Positions 49,992-59,191 of a stretch of DNA of 64,000 bases are shown here, piece after piece. The notes under the pieces were generated by a model. The model saw only the letters and a program-made list of their open reading frames with translations, made no database searches and had not been told where the DNA came from. Position numbers and translations under genes: made by a program. The DNA is from an uncultured Roseburia sp. (GTDB lineage Bacteria; Bacillota; Clostridia; Lachnospirales; Lachnospiraceae): contig CANRYS010000003.1 of assembly GCA_947644305.1 (NCBI GenBank), forward strand, positions 102,871 through 166,870, in the 5' to 3' direction. How positions within the stretch are numbered: the stretch's first letter is position 1; the number at the start of each line of letters is the position of its first letter.

Positions 49992-51365
49992 ATGGGATTA
50001 ATCAAAGCGATCGGCGGGGCGATCCGCGGCGAGATGGCAGACCAGTGGAAGGAGTATTTTTATTGTGATGCACTGGAATCGGATGTTCTTGTGACCAAGG
50101 GGCAAAAGCGGACTAGCAGCAGGTTTGGCAGCAGAAACAATGGCAATGAGAATCTGATTACGAATGGTTCCGTCGTGGCTGTAAATGAGGGACAATGTAT
50201 GATCATTGTGGATCAGGGAAAAGTTGTGGAATTTTGTGCGGAGGCAGGAGAATTTTTGTATGATACTTCCACAGAGCCCAGTTTACTTTATGGAGATCTG
50301 GGTGAAAATATCAAGAAAACCTTTGCGGCAGTGGGAAGGCGTTTTACTTTTGGAGGAGACACTGGTAAGGATCAGAGAGTTTATTTCTTTAACACAAAAG
50401 AAATTATGGGAAATAAATATGGGACTGCCACACCGGTTCCGTTTCGTGTCGTGGATACCAATATTGGACTGGATGTGGACATCTCCGTTCGTTGTAATGG
50501 AGAATATTCTTACCAGATCTTTGATCCTCTGCTCTTTTATACAAATGTATGCGGTAACGTGGTGGATGAATACCGACGGGATACCATTGACAGTCAATTG
50601 AAGACGGAGCTGATGACAGCGCTGCAACCGGCATTTGCAAGAATATCGGCCATGGGGATCCGCTATAGTGCGGTGCCGGCTCATACGATGGAAGTGGCAG
50701 ATGCCTTGAATGCTGAATTGTCTGAAAAATGGAGCGGTTTGAGAGGAATTCGGATCGTATCTTTTGGCGTAAATGCTATCAAGGCTTCGGAAGATGATGA
50801 GGCGATGATCAAAGAACTGCAGAAGACAGCGGTGCTCCGCAATCCGGGTATGGCGGCGGCAACGCTGACAGAGGCCCAGGCCCAGGCGATGAAATCGGCG
50901 GCGGCAAATACTTCTACAGGACCGATGATGGCATTTGCCGGGATGAATATGGCGTCCCAGGCAGGGGGAATGGATGCCAATGCTCTGTTTACCATGGACC
51001 GGCAGAGCGGAGCTCAGAACGGAGCACCGGCATCTGGAAATCCGGCGGGAAATGCAGCCAATGCAGTCCGTGGAGAAAACGCCGTGAATCAGGCAGAGTC
51101 CTGGACCTGCGACTGTGGAACCACCAATACCGGAAAATTCTGTGTAGAATGTGGAAAAGCAAAGCCAGCTCCCCAGGGGGGATGGACCTGTAGCTGTGGA
51201 GCTATAAATCAGGGAAAATTCTGTATGGAATGTGGAACAAAGAAACCGGAGGGAGCCCCGTTGTACCGCTGTGACAAGTGCGGCTGGAGGCCGGAAGATC
51301 CGCATCATCCGCCGAAATTCTGCCCAGAATGTGGAGATGTTTTTGACGAAAACGATATTGAGTAA
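49992..51365 (+). CDS. SPFH-domain protein with C-terminal zinc ribbons (YdjI-like)
   Basis: A 457-residue cytosolic or membrane-associated protein from ATG 49992, six bases after GGAGG. The SPFH/virion-core-like domain (about 15-290) has GSVVAVNEGQCMIIVDQGKVVEFCAEAGEF and RVVDTNIGLDVDISVRCNGEYSYQIFDPLLFY. An Ala/Met-rich segment (about 300-350) is followed by three zinc ribbons with CDCG/CVECG, CSCG/CMECG and CDKCG/CPECG pairs. This matches the YdjI type linked to PspA-related envelope stress in Bacillus. It stands in its own unit but near YdjG- and YdjH-like genes; pspA is not in the window. Confidence 0.82.
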   Translation: MGLIKAIGGAIRGEMADQWKEYFYCDALESDVLVTKGQKRTSSRFGSRNNGNENLITNGSVVAVNEGQCMIIVDQGKVVEFCAEAGEFLYDTSTEPSLLYGDLGENIKKTFAAVGRRFTFGGDTGKDQRVYFFNTKEIMGNKYGTATPVPFRVVDTNIGLDVDISVRCNGEYSYQIFDPLLFYTNVCGNVVDEYRRDTIDSQLKTELMTALQPAFARISAMGIRYSAVPAHTMEVADALNAELSEKWSGLRGIRIVSFGVNAIKASEDDEAMIKELQKTAVLRNPGMAAATLTEAQAQAMKSAAANTSTGPMMAFAGMNMASQAGGMDANALFTMDRQSGAQNGAPASGNPAGNAANAVRGENAVNQAESWTCDCGTTNTGKFCVECGKAKPAPQGGWTCSCGAINQGKFCMECGTKKPEGAPLYRCDKCGWRPEDPHHPPKFCPECGDVFDENDIE

Positions 51366-51428
51366 AAGAGTAGCTTAATGGTACCAGTTTGCGCCATTGA
51401 GCTGGGATAAAGATACATATTCAGTTTG

Positions 51429-51463
51429 ATGGCGCCGATTAGAGGTTTTATAATTGGCGCCAT
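51429..51463 (+). terminator. Probable terminator after the SPFH gene
   Basis: ATGGCGCCGATT (51429-51440) and AATTGGCGCCAT (51452-51463) form a 12-bp stem with one mismatch; the T run is weak. Confidence 0.5.
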
Positions 51464-51503
51464 TATCTTGTTAGAATCATCGTAAATTTAAGGAGTGAAA
51501 AAT

Positions 51504-52274
51504 ATGGGGAATTACACAGGGCTGATCATTGTTTTGGTATTAATCCTGATCATAATTATCGCGGTATATATCGGAGTTGCCTCATTAAAAAGAAAGGCAA
51601 GGCAGGTATCGAGAGAACTTTTTGGGACCAGTGATCTCAGGCAGGGGGCGGAGATGATGCGGGAGGAGCTGGCTTCCACGCCGAAGTCGGTCTCCGCCAT
51701 GACGAAACTCCTTCTGCCAAAGATCGTTCAGGATTTTCCTGATTTTGAGTACGATGAAATGAAAGAGAGAGCGGATAATATATTGGTGGACTATCTGAGG
51801 GCGATCGGTACTGGTGGGAAGGAGATGCCGAAGGATGGCAGCACAGAGTTAAAAGAAGAACTGGCAGATTATATCGCTATGTTGGAAGAAGCCGGGCAAA
51901 CGGAACATTTTGAGCAGATTCATATTCACCGGACCGAGATCAGCCAGTACCGGAAGAGCGAGGGGCGCTGCATCATAACATTCCAATCGGCGCTGGAGTG
52001 TATCCATTATGTGACAGACCGTGAGGGAAACTTGTTGAAAGGTGCAAGGGATATAAAGTATCAGACCAAGTACAATACGGATCTGATCTACATACAGGAC
52101 AGGGAATTAGTGGAAGATCAGAGAACCCAGGCGCTGGGGATTAATTGTCCAAACTGTGGGGCGCCGCTCTCTGCCCTGGGAGCTAAAGTATGCGAATACT
52201 GCGGGAGTCCGGTGGTGGAGATCAACATTCATGCATGGTTTTTCAGCGATGTAAAAGAAGTTAAAAGATTATGA
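51504..52274 (+). CDS. Membrane-anchored zinc-ribbon protein
   Basis: A 256-residue protein from ATG 51504 (AAGGAG eight bases before; the GTG at 51495 overlaps it). One N-terminal membrane helix (about 6-27, [20 protein letters not shown]), then a cytosolic region with [30 protein letters not shown] and a Tim44-like beta region ([17 protein letters not shown]...[10 protein letters not shown]). A C-terminal zinc ribbon [20 protein letters not shown] follows. It is probably a further member of the zinc-ribbon envelope set here, directly before secA. The function is not known. Confidence 0.68.
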   Translation: MGNYTGLIIVLVLILIIIIAVYIGVASLKRKARQVSRELFGTSDLRQGAEMMREELASTPKSVSAMTKLLLPKIVQDFPDFEYDEMKERADNILVDYLRAIGTGGKEMPKDGSTELKEELADYIAMLEEAGQTEHFEQIHIHRTEISQYRKSEGRCIITFQSALECIHYVTDREGNLLKGARDIKYQTKYNTDLIYIQDRELVEDQRTQALGINCPNCGAPLSALGAKVCEYCGSPVVEINIHAWFFSDVKEVKRL

Positions 52275-52311
52275 ACGGTTTGTAAAAAACAAGCGAAAAT
52301 CAAAAAAATCA

Positions 52312-52340
52312 TTGAAAGACAGTAGATCTAGTGATAAAAT
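52312..52340 (+). promoter_or_regulatory. Promoter of secA
   Basis: TTGAAA (52312-52317), 17 bp, TAAAAT (52335-52340), 41 bp before ATG 52381. Confidence 0.65.
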
Positions 52341-52380
52341 AATCTGGGATAAAACTTTGATTGTTATGGAGAGTGAACGT

Positions 52381-54942
52381 ATGGGATTATTAAGTAAGGT
52401 AGTTGGAACCCACAGTGAGAGGGAAGTAAAGAGAGTACTCCCCATCGTGGACAAGATTGAGAAACTGGAACCTGATTATGAGAAATTGTCAGATGAGCAG
52501 TTAAAAGATAAAACAAGAGAATTCAAGAACCGGTTGTCAGAAGGGGAATCTCTGGATGACATTCTTCCAGAGGCATATGCTGTTGTCAGAGAAGCTTCCA
52601 AGCGGACGATTGGCATGCGCCATTACCGTGTACAGTTGATCGGTGGTGTGATTCTGCATCAGGGACGTATCACAGAGATGCGCACCGGTGAAGGTAAGAC
52701 GCTGGTGTCCACGCTGCCGGCATATCTGAATGCCTTAGAGGGCAAGGGCGTCCATATTGTTACGGTCAATGACTATCTGGCGAAGCGTGATGCGGAGTGG
52801 ATGGGACAGATCCATGAGTTTCTTGGGCTGACAGTGGGCTGTATCCTGAACAGCATGGACAATGATGAGAGAAGAGAAGCCTATGGCTGTGATATTACCT
52901 ACGCTACGAATAATGAGCTTGGATTCGACTATCTCCGTGATAACATGGTTATTTATAAAGAGCAGTTGGTACAGAGAGAGCTTCACTATGCCATCGTGGA
53001 CGAGGTGGACTCGGTACTTATCGACGAGGCGAGAACACCGTTGATCATCTCGGGAAGCAGCGGAAAATCTACCAAGATCTATGAGGCGTGTGATAATCTT
53101 GCAAAACAGCTTAAGCGTGGTACTGCAAAAGAGCTGTCTAAGATGGATATCATCATGAAAGAAGATGACAATGAGACCGGCGACTTTGTTGTGGATGAAA
53201 AGGAAAAGACGGTGAATCTCACCGCCCAGGGTGTGGCAAAGGTGGAGCGCTTTTTCCATATCGAGAATCTAGCAGATCCAGAGCATTTGGAGATCCAGCA
53301 CTGCATCAACCTCGCCCTGCGGGCTCACAATCTCATGTTTTTAGATAAGGATTATGTGGTAAAGGATGATGAGGTGTTGATCGTCGATGAATTTACGGGA
53401 CGTATCATGCCGGGACGCCGTTATTCCGACGGACTTCATCAGGCCATCGAGGCGAAGGAGCATGTGAAGGTTAAGCGTGAGAGCAAGACACTGGCGACGA
53501 TCACCTTCCAGAATTTCTTTAATAAGTATGCGAAAAAGTGTGGTATGACCGGTACCGCACTGACCGAAGAAAAAGAATTTCGTGAGATCTACGGCATGGA
53601 TGTTGTGGAGGTTCCCACCAATAAACCGGTGGCGCGTATTGATCACAACGATTCTGTGTATAAGACGAAAAAAGAAAAATTGAATGCTATCGTAGAGGAT
53701 ATTGCGGACTGCTATGAGAGAAAGCAGCCGGTGTTAGTGGGTACGATCACCATTGAGGCATCGGAAGAGCTCAGTGATCTGCTTCGGAGACGGGGCATCA
53801 AGCATAAAGTATTGAACGCCAAATACCATGAGATGGAGGCAGAGATTGTTGCAGACGCAGGTATCGCCGGAGCTGTGACCATCGCTACCAATATGGCAGG
53901 CCGTGGTACGGATATCAAGCTGGGAGAAGGAGTTCAGGATCTGGGAGGTTTAAGAATTATTGGTACGGAGCGGCACGAGTCCAGACGTATCGATAATCAG
54001 TTGCGGGGACGTTCTGGACGTCAGGGAGATCCCGGTGAATCCAAGTTTTATATTTCCCTTGAGGATGACTTGATGCGTCTGTTTGGTTCCCAGAACCTGA
54101 TGAATATATTTAATTCCCTCGGTATGCCAGAGGGGGAACAGATTCAGCACCGAATGCTAAACAAAGCCATCGAGCGCGCCCAAATGAAGATCGAGGGCAA
54201 CAACTACGGAATCCGTAAGAATCTGCTGGAATATGATATCATCAACAACCAGCAGAGGGAGCTCATCTATGCAGAGAGACGTAAAGTACTGGATGGGGAG
54301 AGCATGCGCGATACCATTTATGGTATGATGGATGAAGTGATAGAAAAGTATGTGGGCAGGACCATCGGAGACGATCAGATTCCAGAGGAATGGGATTTGG
54401 ACGAGTTAAATATGAATCTGCTGCCCATCATTCCTTTAGAACCGATTACCTTTGATCCAGAGAGGGATAAGAGCATCAATAAAAATGAACTGATCCAGAA
54501 GTTAAAGGAAGAGGCGCTCCATTTATATGAGATGAAGGAAGCAGAGTTCCCAGAGGCGGAGCAGATTCGTGAGATCGAGCGTGTCATTCTTCTGAAGGTC
54601 ACTGACCAGCACTGGATGAACCATATTGACGATATGGATCAGCTGCGCCAGGGAATCGGACTGCAGGCATATGGACAGAGAGATCCAGTGACAGAGTACC
54701 GTTTCCAGAGTTATGATATGTTTGCGGAGATGACAGAGTCCATCCGTGAGGAGACGGTGAAGGCACTGATGCATGTCCGCATCGAGCAGAAGGTAGAGCG
54801 TGAGCAGGTGGCGAAAGAGACAGGAACCAACAAGGATGATTCTGCCAATGCCCCGGTCACGAGAAAATCCGATAAGGTCAGCCGTAATGCTCCGTGTCCC
54901 TGCGGATCTGGAAAGAAGTATAAATACTGCTGCGGCAGATAA
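52381..54942 (+). CDS. secA: Preprotein translocase ATPase SecA
   Basis: An 853-residue motor that drives preproteins through SecYEG. The start is ATG 52381 ([19 protein letters not shown]) with GGAGAG upstream; an in-frame ATG at 52312-52314 would lie on the promoter. Walker A is in [20 protein letters not shown] and Walker B in [37 protein letters not shown] and [27 protein letters not shown] are in the second nucleotide fold. It ends in the zinc SEC-C tail [14 protein letters not shown]. It is followed by prfB after 67 nt with only a weak hairpin (54942-54963). Confidence 0.96.
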   Translation: MGLLSKVVGTHSEREVKRVLPIVDKIEKLEPDYEKLSDEQLKDKTREFKNRLSEGESLDDILPEAYAVVREASKRTIGMRHYRVQLIGGVILHQGRITEMRTGEGKTLVSTLPAYLNALEGKGVHIVTVNDYLAKRDAEWMGQIHEFLGLTVGCILNSMDNDERREAYGCDITYATNNELGFDYLRDNMVIYKEQLVQRELHYAIVDEVDSVLIDEARTPLIISGSSGKSTKIYEACDNLAKQLKRGTAKELSKMDIIMKEDDNETGDFVVDEKEKTVNLTAQGVAKVERFFHIENLADPEHLEIQHCINLALRAHNLMFLDKDYVVKDDEVLIVDEFTGRIMPGRRYSDGLHQAIEAKEHVKVKRESKTLATITFQNFFNKYAKKCGMTGTALTEEKEFREIYGMDVVEVPTNKPVARIDHNDSVYKTKKEKLNAIVEDIADCYERKQPVLVGTITIEASEELSDLLRRRGIKHKVLNAKYHEMEAEIVADAGIAGAVTIATNMAGRGTDIKLGEGVQDLGGLRIIGTERHESRRIDNQLRGRSGRQGDPGESKFYISLEDDLMRLFGSQNLMNIFNSLGMPEGEQIQHRMLNKAIERAQMKIEGNNYGIRKNLLEYDIINNQQRELIYAERRKVLDGESMRDTIYGMMDEVIEKYVGRTIGDDQIPEEWDLDELNMNLLPIIPLEPITFDPERDKSINKNELIQKLKEEALHLYEMKEAEFPEAEQIREIERVILLKVTDQHWMNHIDDMDQLRQGIGLQAYGQRDPVTEYRFQSYDMFAEMTESIREETVKALMHVRIEQKVEREQVAKETGTNKDDSANAPVTRKSDKVSRNAPCPCGSGKKYKYCCGR

Positions 54943-55009
54943 GGTGAATTATAGAATTCACCTGGAATCAAACCAGTGCTATAATTTATGTGAATCAGAG
55001 GATTGAAAA

Positions 55010-56113
55010 ATGGTCGAGTTAGATAATTATAAAGTCGAACTCTCCTCTTATGAGAAGCCTCTCGCTGAGGTCAGGGATTCCTTGAATCTTGGCGAGAAGC
55101 AGTTTCGTATCGAGGAGTTGGAGAAGAATATGGAGGCTCCGGATTTCTGGGAAGATGCAGAGAAGGCGAGCCAGTCCATGAAAGAGGTAAAGGAACTCAA
55201 AGATATTGTAAGTCGCGCCGACGGTCTCAGCGGAAAATATGAAGATATTATGACGTTGATTGAGATGGCATATGAGGAAGAGGATGAGGAACTGGCGGCG
55301 GAGATCAAAGAGGAACTGGAAGAGTTTGTGAAAGATTTTGAAGATCTTCGTATCACCACAATGCTGAAAGGCGAGTATGACGAGAGCAATGCCATTCTTA
55401 CCCTGCACGCGGGAGCTGGAGGAACAGAGAGCTGTGACTGGGCGAGCATGCTGTGCCGAATGTATCAGAGATGGGCAGAAAAAAAAGGATATTCGGTAGA
55501 GATGCTGGATTTTCTGGATGGTGACGAGGCGGGGCTCAAGTCTGTTACCCTGCAGATTAACGGGATCAATGCCTATGGGTATCTGAAAAGTGAACATGGT
55601 GTACATCGTCTGGTGCGTATTTCTCCCTTTAATGCGGCGGGTAAACGTCAGACGTCTTTTGTTTCCTGTGATGTGATGCCGGACATCGAACAGGATCTTG
55701 ATATTGAGATCGCAGACGATGATATCCGCATCGACACGTACCGTTCCAGTGGTGCCGGCGGCCAGCATATCAATAAGACTTCCTCAGCGATCCGTATCAC
55801 CCATTTCCCGACAGGAATTGTGGTACAGTGTCAGAACGAGCGCTCTCAGCATATGAATAAAGACAAGGCGATGCAGATGCTGAAGGCAAAGCTGTATCTA
55901 CTGAAACAGCAGGAGAATCTGGAAAAAGAGTCCGATATCCGCGGAGAACAGAAAGAAATCGGCTGGGGCAACCAGATTCGATCTTACGTAATGCAGCCCT
56001 ATACCATGGTAAAGGACCACAGAACCAATGTGGAATCCGGCAATGTCGGGGCTGTCATGGATGGCGATCTGGATGTATTTATCAATGGATATTTAAAATG
56101 GATCAATAGTTGA
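55010..56113 (+). CDS. prfB: Peptide chain release factor 2, without programmed frameshift
   Basis: A 367-residue RF2 that reads UAA and UGA stops. The tripeptide SPF (LVRISPFNAAGKRQT) is the RF2 codon-reading motif, and Gly250-Gly251-Gln252 in SGAGGQHINKT triggers peptide release. The N-terminal coiled coil (YKVELSSYEKPLAEVRDSLNLGEKQFRIEEL) is continuous in one frame. At the place where many prfB genes have an in-frame stop and slippery CTT-TGA, this gene reads TTG-AAT, so the autoregulatory frameshift is absent. It follows secA, as in most Firmicutes. CheW lies 71 nt downstream. Confidence 0.95.
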   Translation: MVELDNYKVELSSYEKPLAEVRDSLNLGEKQFRIEELEKNMEAPDFWEDAEKASQSMKEVKELKDIVSRADGLSGKYEDIMTLIEMAYEEEDEELAAEIKEELEEFVKDFEDLRITTMLKGEYDESNAILTLHAGAGGTESCDWASMLCRMYQRWAEKKGYSVEMLDFLDGDEAGLKSVTLQINGINAYGYLKSEHGVHRLVRISPFNAAGKRQTSFVSCDVMPDIEQDLDIEIADDDIRIDTYRSSGAGGQHINKTSSAIRITHFPTGIVVQCQNERSQHMNKDKAMQMLKAKLYLLKQQENLEKESDIRGEQKEIGWGNQIRSYVMQPYTMVKDHRTNVESGNVGAVMDGDLDVFINGYLKWINS

Positions 56114-56184
56114 ATTTATGCAAAGCTACGACGGAAAAGATAAGAGGCAGAGCCAGGGAAGTACTGCTCGGAATGGAGGGGCTT

Positions 56185-56655
56185 ATGAAAGAGATTATTA
56201 CATTTTTTATCAGTGGCAGAGAGTATGGGATTGAGATCAGTGGAATGCAGAGTCTGGAAAGTTATCAGGAGATCCATCCTTTGTCGGAAGCACCGGACTG
56301 TATTCTGGGAACGATCGTGGTTCGAGATGAGGTGTATCCGGTCTATGATTTACGGGCAAAATTAAATCTACCTGCTGCCGAGATGACAAAAGATACCAAG
56401 ATACTGCTTCTCCGGACGAGTAAGAGAGGCATTGCCTGTATGGTGGACAGCGTAGATAAGGTGTTTCAGGCAGAGGGAGATAATATTCAGATCTTTCCGA
56501 AGGAGGCGCAGACGGCGGGAACCGATTATATTGACTTTATCGCCAGAAGAGACGGTGAATTGATCGTGGTGATAAATCCCGACGCCTTGATGTCAGAAGA
56601 GGATTTCGATATAATGAATGAGCTAGATCTGTCTCAGGAAGAGAAGCAGGAGTAA
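56185..56655 (+). CDS. cheW: Chemotaxis coupling protein CheW
   Basis: A 156-residue CheW-fold protein from ATG 56185 behind GGAGGGG; a longer frame from TTG 56110 overlaps prfB's end and lacks a site. FFISGREYGIEISGMQSLESYQEIHPL, CILGTIVVRDEVYPVYDLRAKL and the late GIACMVDSVDKVFQAEGDNIQIFP are CheW features, coupling receptors to CheA. It is isolated from other che genes and placed between prfB and hom. With the two receptors, CheC and CheD, it shows a working chemosensory system. A link to prfB expression is possible by read-through. Confidence 0.9.
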   Translation: MKEIITFFISGREYGIEISGMQSLESYQEIHPLSEAPDCILGTIVVRDEVYPVYDLRAKLNLPAAEMTKDTKILLLRTSKRGIACMVDSVDKVFQAEGDNIQIFPKEAQTAGTDYIDFIARRDGELIVVINPDALMSEEDFDIMNELDLSQEEKQE

Positions 56656-56706
56656 TGTTACTTGTGTATCGCTGGGATATTTACATATAGAAAGGAAGAG
56701 GAGACA

Positions 56707-57909
56707 ATGAAAATCGCAGTATTAGGTTATGGAACGATTGGTTCTGGAGTTGTTGAGGTGATCCGCACCAATGCAGAAAGCATCGCGAGACGTGCGGGGG
56801 AAGAGGTTGAGGTAAAATATGTCCTGGATCTAAGGGATTTCCCGGAGGATCCGGTGCAGGAAATCCTTGTCCATGATTACAATGTAATCGCAGAGGATGA
56901 AGAAGTAGGCGTGATCGTTGAGACTATGGGTGGTACAAAACCCGCCTATGATTTTGTGAAGACGGCTCTTCTAAAAGGAAAAAGTGTTTGCTCTTCCAAC
57001 AAAGAACTGGTGGCAGCCCACGGAGCTGAATTGATTCAGATCGCCAGGGACAAAAATGTAAACTTTTTCTTCGAGGCGAGTGTGGGAGGAGGAATTCCGA
57101 TCATCCGTCCACTCAACCAGTGTATTACTGCAGACGAGATTCAGGAAATCAATGGAATTCTGAATGGTACGACAAACTTTATCCTGACGAAGATGGCAGA
57201 CGAGGGCGCTGACTTTGACGAGGTGCTGAAAAAAGCGCAGGAACTGGGTTATGCGGAAAAAGATCCCACAGCAGATGTGGAAGGCTACGATGCCTGCCGC
57301 AAGATTGCGATTCTCACCTCTCTTGCTTATGGAAAACAGGTGGATTATGAGGATATTTATACCGAAGGCATCACGAAAATTACAGCAGAGGACTTTAAAT
57401 ATGCGAAGAAGATAAATTCGGCGATCAAAATCTTTGGTACAAGCAAAAAAGTGGGGGATCAGGTGTATGCGATGGTGGCGCCGCAGATGGTGGACAGCAC
57501 CCATCCGCTTTACAGTGTAAATGACGTATTCAATGGCATATCTGTCACAGGAAATATGCTGGGGGATGTGATGTTTTATGGCGCCGGAGCCGGAAAGCTT
57601 CCTACCGCAAGTGCGGTGGTGGCTGATGTGGTGGCAGCGGTGAAACATCAGGGAGAAAATGTCTCCATTACCTGGAGTGCACAAAAACTTGAGATCACGC
57701 CAGTGGATGAGATGGAGAACCGGTTCTTTGTTCGGGTAGGTGAATCTGAGAAGGAGAAGATTTCTGAAGTGTTTGGCGAAGTTCAGATGATCGAAGCCGG
57801 AATTGCGGGAGAATGTGGATTCATTACCCCGCCTCTGAAAGAGAAAGAATTTGTGGCAAAGGCAGAGAGCTTTGCCACGCTCATCACACGTATTCGGGTG
57901 TCTGCATAA
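56707..57909 (+). CDS. hom: Homoserine dehydrogenase
   Basis: A 400-residue NAD(P)H enzyme that reduces aspartate semialdehyde to homoserine for threonine and methionine. The start is ATG 56707 behind GAGGAG, giving MKIAVLGYGTIGSGVVEVI, the nucleotide-binding loop. KSVCSSNKELVAAHG, SVGGGIPIIRPL, the substrate block NGILNGTTNFILTKM and KDPTADVEGYDACRKIAILTSLA (catalytic Lys and Asp) are visible. A C-terminal ACT domain (about 318-400) suggests threonine feedback. It is the first of hom, the apgM-like gene and lysC, with 53 nt to the next gene. Confidence 0.94.
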   Translation: MKIAVLGYGTIGSGVVEVIRTNAESIARRAGEEVEVKYVLDLRDFPEDPVQEILVHDYNVIAEDEEVGVIVETMGGTKPAYDFVKTALLKGKSVCSSNKELVAAHGAELIQIARDKNVNFFFEASVGGGIPIIRPLNQCITADEIQEINGILNGTTNFILTKMADEGADFDEVLKKAQELGYAEKDPTADVEGYDACRKIAILTSLAYGKQVDYEDIYTEGITKITAEDFKYAKKINSAIKIFGTSKKVGDQVYAMVAPQMVDSTHPLYSVNDVFNGISVTGNMLGDVMFYGAGAGKLPTASAVVADVVAAVKHQGENVSITWSAQKLEITPVDEMENRFFVRVGESEKEKISEVFGEVQMIEAGIAGECGFITPPLKEKEFVAKAESFATLITRIRVSA

Positions 57910-57962
57910 GCTGAAATAATAGATTTGGGTTTAAGACTGATAGAAGAAAGGACGGAAAGACA

Positions 57963-59174
57963 ATGAAATATATTGTTGTTCTGGGTGACGGAATGGCAGA
58001 CCAGCCTTTAGAAGAGCTGGATGGCAGGACACCGTTGGAATATGCCACGACACCTAATATGGATAGGATTTCAAAAAAAGCTAGACTTGGTCTGTCAAAG
58101 ACTATTCCCGATGGAATGAAGCCGGGGAGTGACACAGCCAATCTTGCCGTTTTAGGATATAACCCCAAACAGTACTATACCGGGCGTTCGCCGCTGGAAG
58201 CGCTGAGCATCGGTGTAGATATGGAAGAAGGAGATATCGCCATCCGCTGTAATATTGTGACGCTTTCGGAAGACGATCTTCCTTATGAGGAGAAGACAAT
58301 CCTTGATCACAGCAGCAGTGAGATATCCACAGAAGATGCCAATGTGCTCTTAGAGGCTCTGAAAAAGGAGATGGAGGATGATATCTACCAGTTTTATACG
58401 GGAACCAGCTATCGTCACTGTACGATCTGGAAACACGGACAGGTATCCGAGCTTACCCCGCCTCATGATATTCTCGGAAAAAAGATCGGAGAATATCTTC
58501 CGGCAGATGACAAACTTCGGGGGATGATGAAAAAGAGTTACGATATACTGAACCAGCATCCGCTGAATGTGGAGAGAGCGAAGAAAGGGCTGAACAAGGC
58601 AAATTCTGTCTGGTTCTGGGGAGCGGGTACAAAGCCGGAACTGGATGATTTCGAAGAGAAATTTGGAAAAAAGGGCGCCATGATCTCGGCCGTAGATCTC
58701 TTGAAGGGAATCGCGGTGGGCGCCGGTATGAATAATATAGAGGTAGAAGGGGCGGATGGAACCCTGGAGACCAACTACGAAGGGAAAGCAGAGGCTGCGG
58801 TAAAGGCAGTGACGGAGGATGGCAATGATTTTGTCTACATCCATGTAGAGGCGCCGGATGAGATGGGGCACCAGGGAAGTGTGGAGAAAAAGATCAAGGC
58901 CATTGAATATCTGGATCAAAGAATTATTGGTCCCGTGTACAACAGAATGAAGGAGCTGAGAGAAGATTTCCGGATGCTGATTATGCCGGATCATCCAACC
59001 CCGATCTGTACCCGTACCCATTCCAGTGATCCGGTTCCATATCTGCTGTATGACAGTACAGCAGAGGAGGAGCACACGTGGAATTATAACGAGAAAGAGG
59101 CTGAGAAGAGTGGAAATTACCAGGAAAACGGGTATCAGCTTATGAAAGAATTATTAGGATCTGTTTCAGAATGA
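57963..59174 (+). CDS. apgM-like phosphoglycerate mutase family protein, proposed homoserine kinase
   Basis: A 403-residue member of the cofactor-independent phosphoglycerate mutase/alkaline phosphatase superfamily. Metal-binding DGMADQP near the start, the serine block PGSDTANLAVLG (about 58-69), IHVEAPDEMGHQG (metal ligands) and IMPDHPTPICTRTHSSDPVPY fit the archaeal apgM subfamily. In Clostridia and relatives this subfamily has been proposed as a homoserine kinase in genomes without ThrB. Its position between hom and lysC, the latter starting 17 nt after, strongly supports that role over a glycolytic one. Kinase function remains inferred. Confidence 0.82.
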   Translation: MKYIVVLGDGMADQPLEELDGRTPLEYATTPNMDRISKKARLGLSKTIPDGMKPGSDTANLAVLGYNPKQYYTGRSPLEALSIGVDMEEGDIAIRCNIVTLSEDDLPYEEKTILDHSSSEISTEDANVLLEALKKEMEDDIYQFYTGTSYRHCTIWKHGQVSELTPPHDILGKKIGEYLPADDKLRGMMKKSYDILNQHPLNVERAKKGLNKANSVWFWGAGTKPELDDFEEKFGKKGAMISAVDLLKGIAVGAGMNNIEVEGADGTLETNYEGKAEAAVKAVTEDGNDFVYIHVEAPDEMGHQGSVEKKIKAIEYLDQRIIGPVYNRMKELREDFRMLIMPDHPTPICTRTHSSDPVPYLLYDSTAEEEHTWNYNEKEAEKSGNYQENGYQLMKELLGSVSE

Positions 59175-59191
59175 CAGGAGGAGAAAAGAAC

